8,424 bases of DNA from Pseudomonadota bacterium (lineage in GTDB: Bacteria > Pseudomonadota > Gammaproteobacteria > Burkholderiales > Gallionellaceae): assembly GCA_021781695.1 (NCBI GenBank), contig JAJXWG010000062.1:1-8424 (forward strand), written 5' to 3'. Under the pieces are notes generated by a model that was given only the letters and a program-made list of their open reading frames with translations, was not told where the DNA came from and searched no databases. The position numbers and the translations under genes were made by a program. This document shows, one piece after another, positions 1 to 5,312 of the stretch. How positions within the stretch are numbered: the stretch's first letter is position 1; every line of letters begins with the position of its first letter.

Positions 1-637
1 CGCGCCCGACGAAAAGCAGCACTGGCCTTTCCTCAGAGATGCCGTATTTTGCGCGGAATGCGGCCCGGTCGCCCTGCGCGAAGCTTTCGGGTTCGATGCC
101 GGTCGGTATGACTTCGGTGGGCGTTGCAACGCCGTAGCTTTTGAGCACATGCAGCATGGGGTGAGAGGGCACGACCATGCCATCCAGGCTGTTGCCCTGA
201 TGATGCGAGAAGCGTTTTGCAATATGGCGCATCAATCGTTTCGGGACGAACGGGACATAGTGGTAAAGGTATTCTTCAAAAAAAGTGTGATAGGTTTCCA
301 CGCAGGGAATGTTCAGGCGTTTCGACAGATTTATGCCGAGATAATGCGCGACGAAGGGCGTCTGTATGTGGATGATGTCGTAGCGCTCATCCTGAAGCCT
401 GTGCAGATGTGCCATGACTGCGCGGTAACTCATGAACCGGTCCTCGGGGTCCATCGGCACGCTGCGCGCAGGGATGCGCAGGATGTTTGACTCGTCCTCG
501 CTCGGCGTCTTGTAGTCTGGTGCGATCAGGTGGACCGTATGACCGAGCGCCTCGAGCTCGTGACGGAAGGTCTCGATCGAGGTCGAGACGCCGTTGACGC
601 GCGGGAAGTAAACGTCGGAGATGAAAAGAATCTTCAT
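1..637 (-). CDS. GT4-family glycosyltransferase, N-terminal part (cut by window edge)
   Basis: The first 212 residues of a GT4 (GT-B fold) glycosyltransferase are visible; the gene continues past base 1, so the C-terminal nucleotide-sugar half is missing. The protein opens with MKILFISDVYFPRVNGVSTS, the usual GT4 N-terminal strand and glycine-rich loop. It carries a YHTFFEEYLYHYVP stretch near residues 120-135, of the kind found in lipid glycosyltransferases such as diacylglycerol glucosyltransferases, and then PTGIEPESF. FVGR at 209-212 marks the inter-domain linker. The start is fixed by an ATGA overlap (634-637) with the stop of the upstream phosphoesterase gene. No Shine-Dalgarno is visible, so translation probably depends on coupling. 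The acceptor is inferred to be a membrane lipid such as diacylglycerol because of the partner gene. Mannosyltransferase or another GT4 specificity is equally compatible with the sequence. Confidence 0.9.
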   Translation of the reverse strand, partial: MKILFISDVYFPRVNGVSTSIETFRHELEALGHTVHLIAPDYKTPSEDESNILRIPARSVPMDPEDRFMSYRAVMAHLHRLQDERYDIIHIQTPFVAHYLGINLSKRLNIPCVETYHTFFEEYLYHYVPFVPKRLMRHIAKRFSHHQGNSLDGMVVPSHPMLHVLKSYGVATPTEVIPTGIEPESFAQGDRAAFRAKYGISEERPVLLFVGR

Positions 638-1395
638 GGGTTTTGATGGTGGATTGAGTTCCACCTGATCAGCTCCATGCGGCCGTCCAGATGCTCGACG
701 ATTGCAGTGCAGCTGTCCACCCAGTCGCCGCAGTTCATGTAGGTCAGCCCGTCGATTTCCTTGATCATCGCCCAGTGTATGTGGCCGCAGATCGCGCCGT
801 CCAGGCCGCGTTCCCTGGCATGGTAGATCACGGAATCCTCGAAGTTGAAAATGAAGGTCAGCGCGGTTTTTATGCGGCGCTTGACATAACCCGCCAGCGA
901 CCAGTAGCCGGGACGCTTCAGCGTGCGCCGCATCCAGGACAGGTAAACATTGATGCGCACCAGGAGGTTGTAGGAAATGTCCCCCAGCACCGCGACCCAG
1001 CGGTGATGTAGCGTGACCTGGTCGAATGCGTCCCCGTGCAGCAGCAGGTAGCGCCGCCCGTCCTTTGCGGTGTGGACATATTCTGACAATACCAGCACAT
1101 CGCCGAACGATGTGCCGACATATTCGCGCATCGCCTCGTCGTGATTGCCGGGAATGAAATATACCTTTTCCCCGTGCCGCGCGCGGCGCAGCACTTTCTG
1201 CACGAAGGTGTTCTGTTCGGGTGTCCAGTGCACACCGCCGCGGCTCATGGACCACAGGTCTATGATGTCGCCCAGCAGGAACAGATGCTCGGAAGTATAG
1301 GCTTTCAGGAATTCGAGCAGTTGCCCTGCCTGACAGGCCTTGGTGCCAAGGTGTATGTCCGAGAGGAAGATGGATCTGACCTGTTGCGAATTCAT
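634..1395 (-). CDS. COG2908 calcineurin-like phosphoesterase, PlcP-like
   Basis: A 253-residue metallophosphoesterase with the complete two-metal site: DIHLG (13-17), GDIIDLW (42-48), GNHDE (83-87), HGDAFD (120-125), GHIH (204-207) and a closing NCGDWVDS (221-228). Automated pipelines often call such proteins UDP-2,3-diacylglucosamine diphosphatase. True LpxH is encoded just upstream, however, and this protein lacks the LpxH-type GNRD and GHTHRP motifs. Its GNHDE, YVGTSFGD, HGDAFDQV and CGHIHWA pattern resembles, from memory, the rhizobial phospholipase C PlcP, which removes phosphate head groups from membrane phospholipids under phosphate starvation. The ATGA overlap with a GT4 gene fits the plcP-agt pairing. 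There are no membrane segments or signal peptide, so cytoplasmic or peripheral membrane location is expected. No clear Shine-Dalgarno precedes the ATG. The fold and family are firm; the substrate is inferred. Confidence 0.93.
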   Translation of the reverse strand: MNSQQVRSIFLSDIHLGTKACQAGQLLEFLKAYTSEHLFLLGDIIDLWSMSRGGVHWTPEQNTFVQKVLRRARHGEKVYFIPGNHDEAMREYVGTSFGDVLVLSEYVHTAKDGRRYLLLHGDAFDQVTLHHRWVAVLGDISYNLLVRINVYLSWMRRTLKRPGYWSLAGYVKRRIKTALTFIFNFEDSVIYHARERGLDGAICGHIHWAMIKEIDGLTYMNCGDWVDSCTAIVEHLDGRMELIRWNSIHHQNP

Positions 1396-1446
1396 GTTGG
1401 CAGCAGCATGTCCGAACGCAGCAATGGCAGACTGGCTTTATTATTT

Positions 1447-1470
1447 CCCATGCATCAAGGATGCCACGGG
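1447..1470 (-). other. Imperfect hairpin in the 5' region of the phosphoesterase gene
   Basis: Read on the minus strand, CCCGTG and CATGGG (one G-T pair) form an outer stem. After one bulged G there is an inner CATC/GATG stem closed by a three-base CTT loop. It lies 52 bases before the start codon at 1395. The sequence after it on the minus strand is A-rich (AAATAATAAA), not T-rich, so it is not a standard intrinsic terminator for lpxH. It may be an mRNA leader structure or chance. Confidence 0.35.
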
Positions 1471-1484
1471 GATGTTGCCGGCCT

Positions 1485-1502
1485 GTGACAGTTAGATTTC
1501 AG
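1485..1502 (-). promoter_or_regulatory. Candidate Pho box upstream of the PlcP-like gene
   Basis: On the minus strand CTGAAATCTAACTGTCAC contains two half-sites 11 bases apart. They match the PhoB half-site CTGTCAT at 5 of 7 and 6 of 7 positions, and the second also fits the degenerate CTGTCAY form. The site lies 89 bases upstream of the start codon at 1395, in the gap after lpxH. Against it, no good -10 hexamer sits at the usual distance of about 10 bases. The nearest, AATAAT (1440-1445), is 39 bases away. Treat as a weak candidate. Confidence 0.27.
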
Positions 1503-1519
1503 CCGCGTGAATGATGGGC

Positions 1520-2236
1520 CTAAAAGGTTTCCCAGCGGACGCCATTGGCGTCGGCATAAAGCGCATTTGCCTGTGTGTCCCAGTCCCCAAGCACCCAGCG
1601 CTCGCAAAGATGCCCATCCACGCTGTGTTCGTGGCGTTTTGGCCTGTGTGTGTGGCCGTGTATCAGGCGCGGATAGCCATGTTCGCGCAGCAGGCTGGCG
1701 ACAGCATCGACATTGACGTCCATGATGTCCATTCCCTTATGCTGCTTTTCGATGTCGCTTTGCATGCGCAGCTGCTCGATGTAAGCCTTGCGCGCTTTTA
1801 GCGGCCTTGCAAGAAACTCATTCTGGAATTCGGCTGAGCGGACATGTTTTCGGAATTGCTGATATTCGATGTCGTCGGTGCACAGCATGTCGCCGTGCGT
1901 GAGCAAAGTCGGTGTGCCATAAAGGTCTGTCAGGAAAGGGTCATCGAGCAGCTTTGCGTTGCAGGCCTCGGCCAGTCTTTTGCCCATCAGCAGGTCGCGG
2001 TTGCCGTGCATCAGATAGACCCGCGTGCCGGTCAAACCCTTGAGCGCGCCGATCACCTGCAGGTGGAAAGGGTCATGAAGATCGTCGTCGCCCGCCCAGT
2101 ATTCGAACAGGTCGCCCAGTATGTAAAGCGCTTCCGCCTTGCGCGCCTTGCTTGAGATGAAGCGCTCAAACGCTGCCATCGTTTGCGGATGGTCGGCGCT
2201 CAAATGCAGGTCGGAGATGAATAAGGTATAGGGCAT
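1520..2236 (-). CDS. lpxH: UDP-2,3-diacylglucosamine diphosphatase LpxH
   Basis: A 238-residue LpxH, about the usual length of 240. LpxH cleaves UDP-2,3-diacylglucosamine to 2,3-diacylglucosamine 1-phosphate (lipid X) and UMP, the fourth step of lipid A synthesis, at the inner face of the cytoplasmic membrane. All metal-site motifs are present at close to E. coli numbering: SDLHL (D9, H11), GDLFEYWAGDD (D42), HGNRD (N79), HGD (H114) and HGHTHRP (H195, H197), followed by LGDWD. Between 120 and 180 lies the helical lid region (LARPLKARKAY) that forms the lipid pocket. The start is set by the conserved opening LFISDLHL. No Shine-Dalgarno precedes it; an inverted heptamer repeat runs almost up to the ATG instead. 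It follows ppiB at 83 bases, the same order as E. coli ppiB-lpxH. Confidence 0.97.
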   Translation of the reverse strand: MPYTLFISDLHLSADHPQTMAAFERFISSKARKAEALYILGDLFEYWAGDDDLHDPFHLQVIGALKGLTGTRVYLMHGNRDLLMGKRLAEACNAKLLDDPFLTDLYGTPTLLTHGDMLCTDDIEYQQFRKHVRSAEFQNEFLARPLKARKAYIEQLRMQSDIEKQHKGMDIMDVNVDAVASLLREHGYPRLIHGHTHRPKRHEHSVDGHLCERWVLGDWDTQANALYADANGVRWETF

Positions 2237-2319
2237 ATCAGGATGCGGGAATCAGGATGCAGGTCTCAGAAAATACGGTGCAACTTTGTAACTGAATCCT
2301 GAATCCCGAATCCTGTATC
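2237..2319 (-). repeat. Inverted heptamer-repeat array, long hairpin between ppiB and lpxH
   Basis: Two 24-base arms, 2239-2262 and 2292-2315, are reverse complements of each other at 21 of 24 positions around a 29-base centre. Each arm is itself a tandem of degenerate heptamers. On the minus strand these run GGATACA, GGATTCG, GGATTCA, GGATTCA, then after the centre TGCATCC, TGATTCC, CGCATCC, TGAT. The array starts right after the ppiB stop codon and ends at the lpxH start codon, so it fills the whole intergenic gap. The transcript should form a stable stem-loop. No T-run follows, so it is not a typical intrinsic terminator. Possible roles are partial termination, mRNA stabilisation or processing, or control of lpxH translation. 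It could also be a dispersed intergenic repeat of this genome. Confidence 0.85.
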
Positions 2320-2892
2320 CTAGTGTGTGACGACTTCCGCCTTGGTGATGATCACGTCTTCCCTGGGCACGTCCTGGCTGCCGGTCTTGACCTTCTTGAT
2401 CGCATCCACGACGTCCATGCCCTCGATCACTTTGCCGAACACGCAATAGCCATAGCCCTGCGAGTTAGGCGCGGTGTAATTGAGAAAATCGTTATCCTTC
2501 ACATTGATGAAGAACTGCGCGGTGGCGGATTGCGGGTCGCTGGTGCGCGCCATCGCGATGGTGTATTTTTCGTTCTTCAAGCCGTTCGCAGCTTCATTTT
2601 CAATCGGTGCATGGGTTTTCTTCTGCTTCATGCCTGGCTCGAAGCCGCCGCCCTGTATCATGAAGCCGTCGATCACGCGGTGAAACAGGGTATTGTCATA
2701 GAAGCCGGAATTGACATACTCGAGAAAATTCTTGACGGTGACGGGCGCTTTATCCGCGTCCAGTTGCAGGGTGATGTCGCCGAAATTGGTGTGCAGTTTG
2801 ACCATGGTTTTTTTGCCTTGAGTTGAAGAATAGGAGGGTTGCATCGCAAAACAGAGCAGTGCCGCGAACAGCGAGAGCAGCATTTTTTTCAT
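2320..2892 (-). CDS. ppiB: PpiB-type cyclophilin peptidyl-prolyl isomerase with signal peptide
   Basis: A 190-residue cyclophilin that catalyses cis-trans isomerisation of Xaa-Pro bonds. Residues 1-22 (MKKMLLSLFAALLCFAMQPS onward) form a typical signal peptide with a Lys-Lys n-region and a hydrophobic core. From M30 (MVKLHTNFGDI) the protein closely matches the normally cytoplasmic PpiB. The catalytic segment is FHRVIDGFMIQGGGF (H71, R72, Q80, the Arg being the CypA Arg55 equivalent), followed by ATAQFFINVKDNDFLNY. The 2892 start is supported by a GAAGG Shine-Dalgarno (2899-2903) six bases upstream and an ATGA overlap with the transpeptidase gene. This predicts a periplasmic protein. An internal ATG at 2805 with CAAGG ten bases before it could give a cytoplasmic form. 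The gene symbol follows sequence similarity and the lpxH neighbour, not location. Confidence 0.95.
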   Translation of the reverse strand: MKKMLLSLFAALLCFAMQPSYSSTQGKKTMVKLHTNFGDITLQLDADKAPVTVKNFLEYVNSGFYDNTLFHRVIDGFMIQGGGFEPGMKQKKTHAPIENEAANGLKNEKYTIAMARTSDPQSATAQFFINVKDNDFLNYTAPNSQGYGYCVFGKVIEGMDVVDAIKKVKTGSQDVPREDVIITKAEVVTH

Positions 2893-4052
2893 GCCGAGCC
2901 TTCATAAATAATCTGCCAGCGGTTGTCTTTCTTGATCCAGTATTGGCGCTTTTTCATGTGGTTCGAAAGATTGCTGCTCTTGTAGTCCTGAACGAAATCG
3001 ACCACCACCATGTCGGGCTGATCAGGATAGGTGAACAGGCTGAGTTCGGAGAGGTCGACCTTGATCCAGGATTTTCCGGCATTGACGGCTTCTTTCTGGT
3101 GTGCCCAGGCGGCATAGTTGTCGCCCTCGCTGGCAAAGTTGTGTGCGTAATGTTTCAGATAGGCGGCGGTGTCGAGGCTTGCCCAATCGCGGCGCCAGCG
3201 TTCTATCTCATGCAGCAGCGCAGTGCGGTCCGCATCATCCTGCCTGTTGTCCCAGGCCATCTTGTTGGTGATGATGACAGGCGTGATGCCGACCTGCAGA
3301 TATGGGGCCAGCCTGTTCAGGTCGTCATTGTTGAGCACCACGCAGCCGTTGCTCGCGCGCGGCGGGCGGCTGTAGGTATTACTGGGCGTGCCGTGCAGCC
3401 AGATGCCGCTGCCTGTGCGGCCATTGCGCTTGTCCCATTCGTTCGGATAGCTCAACGGAAAAGCGCCGCTGCCATAGATGTCTGAAAGCTGCTTTTTCGG
3501 AAGGCTTGCGCGGACGAAGTAAACGCCTATCGGGGTGCGCTGGTCGCCGGAAGCGAGTTTCTCGGTGCCGAGCTTGCCTATCGTGACATAAAAATCCGTC
3601 ACATAGCGCGGCTCGCCGTTGACGTTTTCGTATACATACATCGTGGAGCGGCTGGTGTCCACCACCAGTGCGTACTTCTGCTGGTCGTTCAGTTTCCACA
3701 GATAACGGGGCGCGTACTGGGTCTGCGGCTGGGACTGGGCGCGCTGCAGGCGCACTCTTGCCTCGTCGCGCAGATCCTGGATTTTGTCTCCGGGAGCGTG
3801 GGGTGCGTTGCCAAAGCTGGAAATCGCGCCTGCCTTGGCCATCAGCAGGTCACCCCTGACCAGCTGTGCAAGCTTGTAATTGGGATTGACGCGCAGCACG
3901 CTGTCGACCTCGTTCATCGCGACATCCAGGCGGTCGTTATGAATGTCGATCAGGCTCTTTGCCAGTTTGACTTCGGTCGCGCGCGAGTCGTCGGGTGCGG
4001 CATGCACCATTCCGAAAAGCAGACAACCTATTGTGAATGTCAATATACGCAT
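2889..4052 (-). CDS. Secreted YkuD-family L,D-transpeptidase with C-terminal NTF2-like domain
   Basis: A 387-residue exported protein. Residues 1-18 are a signal peptide ending VHA. Residues 25-75 are a short helical, TPR-like region. Residues 126-262 are a YkuD L,D-transpeptidase domain with catalytic H220 (WLHGTP) and C237 (RASNGCVVL), the nucleophile that forms an acyl-enzyme with peptidoglycan stem peptides. Residues 282-387 form an NTF2/SnoaL-like domain that also occurs at the C-terminus of the upstream TPR protein. NCBI uses the name Cds6-family L,D-transpeptidase for what I recall as this architecture. The role is peptidoglycan cross-linking or protein anchoring in the periplasm; which one cannot be told. 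The ATG at 4052 overlaps the upstream stop (TGATG). A TTG three bases earlier is also possible. The canonical SHGC is SNGC here, a variant known in YkuD proteins. Confidence 0.93.
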   Translation of the reverse strand: MRILTFTIGCLLFGMVHAAPDDSRATEVKLAKSLIDIHNDRLDVAMNEVDSVLRVNPNYKLAQLVRGDLLMAKAGAISSFGNAPHAPGDKIQDLRDEARVRLQRAQSQPQTQYAPRYLWKLNDQQKYALVVDTSRSTMYVYENVNGEPRYVTDFYVTIGKLGTEKLASGDQRTPIGVYFVRASLPKKQLSDIYGSGAFPLSYPNEWDKRNGRTGSGIWLHGTPSNTYSRPPRASNGCVVLNNDDLNRLAPYLQVGITPVIITNKMAWDNRQDDADRTALLHEIERWRRDWASLDTAAYLKHYAHNFASEGDNYAAWAHQKEAVNAGKSWIKVDLSELSLFTYPDQPDMVVVDFVQDYKSSNLSNHMKKRQYWIKKDNRWQIIYEGSA

Positions 4053-5125
4053 CAATCCGCGCGCTCTTCCTGTATACGCCAGCTGTTGCCGGACTTGACC
4101 ATCAGCAGGGTCTTGCTCCCGGATGCCTTGAAGTTGCTGGCACGATAATCCTGATGAAACCTGACGGTTGCATGGTTGTCGTCGGTGACTTTAACTTTCA
4201 TGTGGCTTATGCCGACTTCGATGTCCTTGGGTTTGCTGATGCGGTCGCGGCGCATTTCAGCCCAGGAGGCGCGGCTTTCTCCGTTGGGCGTCTTGAAGTC
4301 GCCTGCATAGTACGAAAGGTATTTCTTCACGTTCTTGGATGACCAGGCATCCGCCCAGCCTTCTACGATTTTTTCTATCGCCTTGTCTGCTGCCGGAGTC
4401 TCGGCGACCCTGGCGGTTTCAGGCACCTTGTTTGCAACAGGTTCTTTGTTGACTGCAGGCGCCTTGTTGGATGCGGCTTCCTTGCTTGCCGCCTTGACTG
4501 GCGCTGCCTGAGGTGCTGCCGGTGCGGTTGCGGCTATCTTTGGTGCATCAGCGGCAGGCTTGCTGCAGATCACGGTGCTGTGCTGAACGCCGGCATGCGG
4601 TTTTTCGGAGAACAGGTCCTGTATCATTGCCAGCTTGGTTTGAGTCGTGGTGTTGCTGCTGTCGAGCTGCAAAGCGCGGTTGTAGGCCTGGCTTGCCATT
4701 TTTGCGTAGATGTCGCCCAGGTTTTCATGGGCGGTCGCATAGCTGGGATGCGTGCGTATCGCCATTTCCAGCGCTGATCTTGCCTTGTCGTACTGGCCCT
4801 GGCTGGCATAAAGCACGGCGAGGTTGTTGTAGGGCTCCGGAAGTTCCGGATAGTCCTGCGTCAGGTCGGCAAAAATCTTGATGGCGTCTGCGGTCTTGTT
4901 TTGTTCGGTGAGTATCAGCCCTTTCAGGAAACGTCCCTGTGCATCCTTGGGTTTCACGGCCAGATAGCCGTTGATCTTGCTCAGCGCCTGGCTTTGCTGT
5001 CCCTGCTTGAAAAGCAGCGTGGCATCCTGCAGCTCATCGGCGCCGGCACTTGCGCTTAACAGCATCGTGCCCAACAGCATTGCAACAGACAGATTGAAAC
5101 GTGTCAGGTGATTCAATATATTCAT
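4052..5125 (-). CDS. Secreted TPR protein with Ala/Pro/Lys linker and NTF2-like C-terminal domain
   Basis: A 357-residue exported protein of unknown specific function. Residues 1-29 are a signal peptide (n-region with Arg, core VAMLLGTMLLSASAGA). Residues 32-160 hold about four TPR units; the clearest is PEPYNNLAVLYASQGQYDKA. The last unit (ATAHENLGDIYAKMASQAYNRAL) is about five residues short in its inter-helix turn. Residues 175-248 are a flexible Ala/Pro/Lys linker. Residues 249-357 form an NTF2-like domain that matches the transpeptidase C-terminus (pattern W..AW, YL..YA..F, W, F.QDYRASN, WRIQEE). The ATG at 5125 was chosen because it opens the signal peptide; an in-frame ATG at 5167 would add 14 unlikely residues. 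It is first in the minus-strand gene set and probably a scaffold or partner of the transpeptidase. Confidence 0.9.
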   Translation of the reverse strand: MNILNHLTRFNLSVAMLLGTMLLSASAGADELQDATLLFKQGQQSQALSKINGYLAVKPKDAQGRFLKGLILTEQNKTADAIKIFADLTQDYPELPEPYNNLAVLYASQGQYDKARSALEMAIRTHPSYATAHENLGDIYAKMASQAYNRALQLDSSNTTTQTKLAMIQDLFSEKPHAGVQHSTVICSKPAADAPKIAATAPAAPQAAPVKAASKEAASNKAPAVNKEPVANKVPETARVAETPAADKAIEKIVEGWADAWSSKNVKKYLSYYAGDFKTPNGESRASWAEMRRDRISKPKDIEVGISHMKVKVTDDNHATVRFHQDYRASNFKASGSKTLLMVKSGNSWRIQEERAD

Positions 5126-5182
5126 CGGTAATTCGTGTCCTGTGAGTGTAGCTTGGCGCGTGCCCATAATGGCTGATCACGG

Positions 5183-5211
5183 ATTCTACCAAATATCCGG
5201 TGTGTTTTCAC
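5183..5211 (-). promoter_or_regulatory. Candidate sigma-70 promoter for the TPR gene
   Basis: On the minus strand GTGAAA (5206-5211, 4 of 6 to TTGACA) is separated by 17 bases from TAGAAT (5183-5188, 5 of 6 to TATAAT). Transcription would start near 5176, leaving a leader of about 50 bases before the ATG at 5125. This is the only good promoter seen for the TPR-transpeptidase-cyclophilin set. Confidence 0.55.
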
Positions 5212-5264
5212 ACAGGTTGATGCATATTGTTCCATTTGTATGAAAATGGCATGCGCAATTCGGG

Positions 5265-5270
5265 TAAAAT
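5265..5270 (+). promoter_or_regulatory. Candidate -10 element for glnS
   Basis: TAAAAT matches TATAAT at 5 of 6 positions. A start near 5277 would give a leader of about 36 bases before the glnS ATG. No good -35 hexamer lies 16-18 bases upstream, so an activator or a weak promoter is likely if this is used. Confidence 0.45.
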
Positions 5271-5312
5271 CCGTATCTGAATTTTCTTCAACCCCATTCA
5301 GGAAAGCCCCGC

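Larger units (their letters stand above)
5126..5312. promoter_or_regulatory. Divergent control region between the TPR gene and glnS
   Basis: This 187-base gap holds no gene and must drive both directions. Besides the two promoters listed separately, it has two perfect short inverted repeats. TGTGT-TTTC-ACACA (5201-5214) overlaps the -35 of the minus promoter. CCATTT-6-AAATGG (5232-5249) lies just upstream of the glnS -10. Either could be a protein-binding operator; no known regulator site is recognised. Confidence 0.6.

Noticed and set aside
149..490. Plus-strand open frame opposite the glycosyltransferase
   Set aside because: The minus strand reads as a continuous GT4 domain; this frame has no family features.
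2823..3485. 220-codon plus-strand open frame across the cyclophilin/transpeptidase junction
   Set aside because: Antisense to two genes with signal peptides and catalytic motifs; no domain or start signal of its own.
4023..4052. Lipoprotein signal in the transpeptidase (Cys10)
   Set aside because: The residues before Cys10 are Thr-Ile-Gly, not a lipobox, and the hydrophobic core continues past the Cys; an ordinary signal peptide ending VHA fits better.
4053..4055. TTG as start of the transpeptidase
   Set aside because: The next codon is ATG and forms the usual TGATG overlap; TTG adds only one residue and is less likely.
4135..4900. Possible CRISPR or minisatellite in the Ala/Pro/Lys-rich part of the TPR gene
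   Set aside because: The repetition is at the amino-acid level only (AAP, KAA, NKxP); there is no regular DNA repeat unit with spacers.
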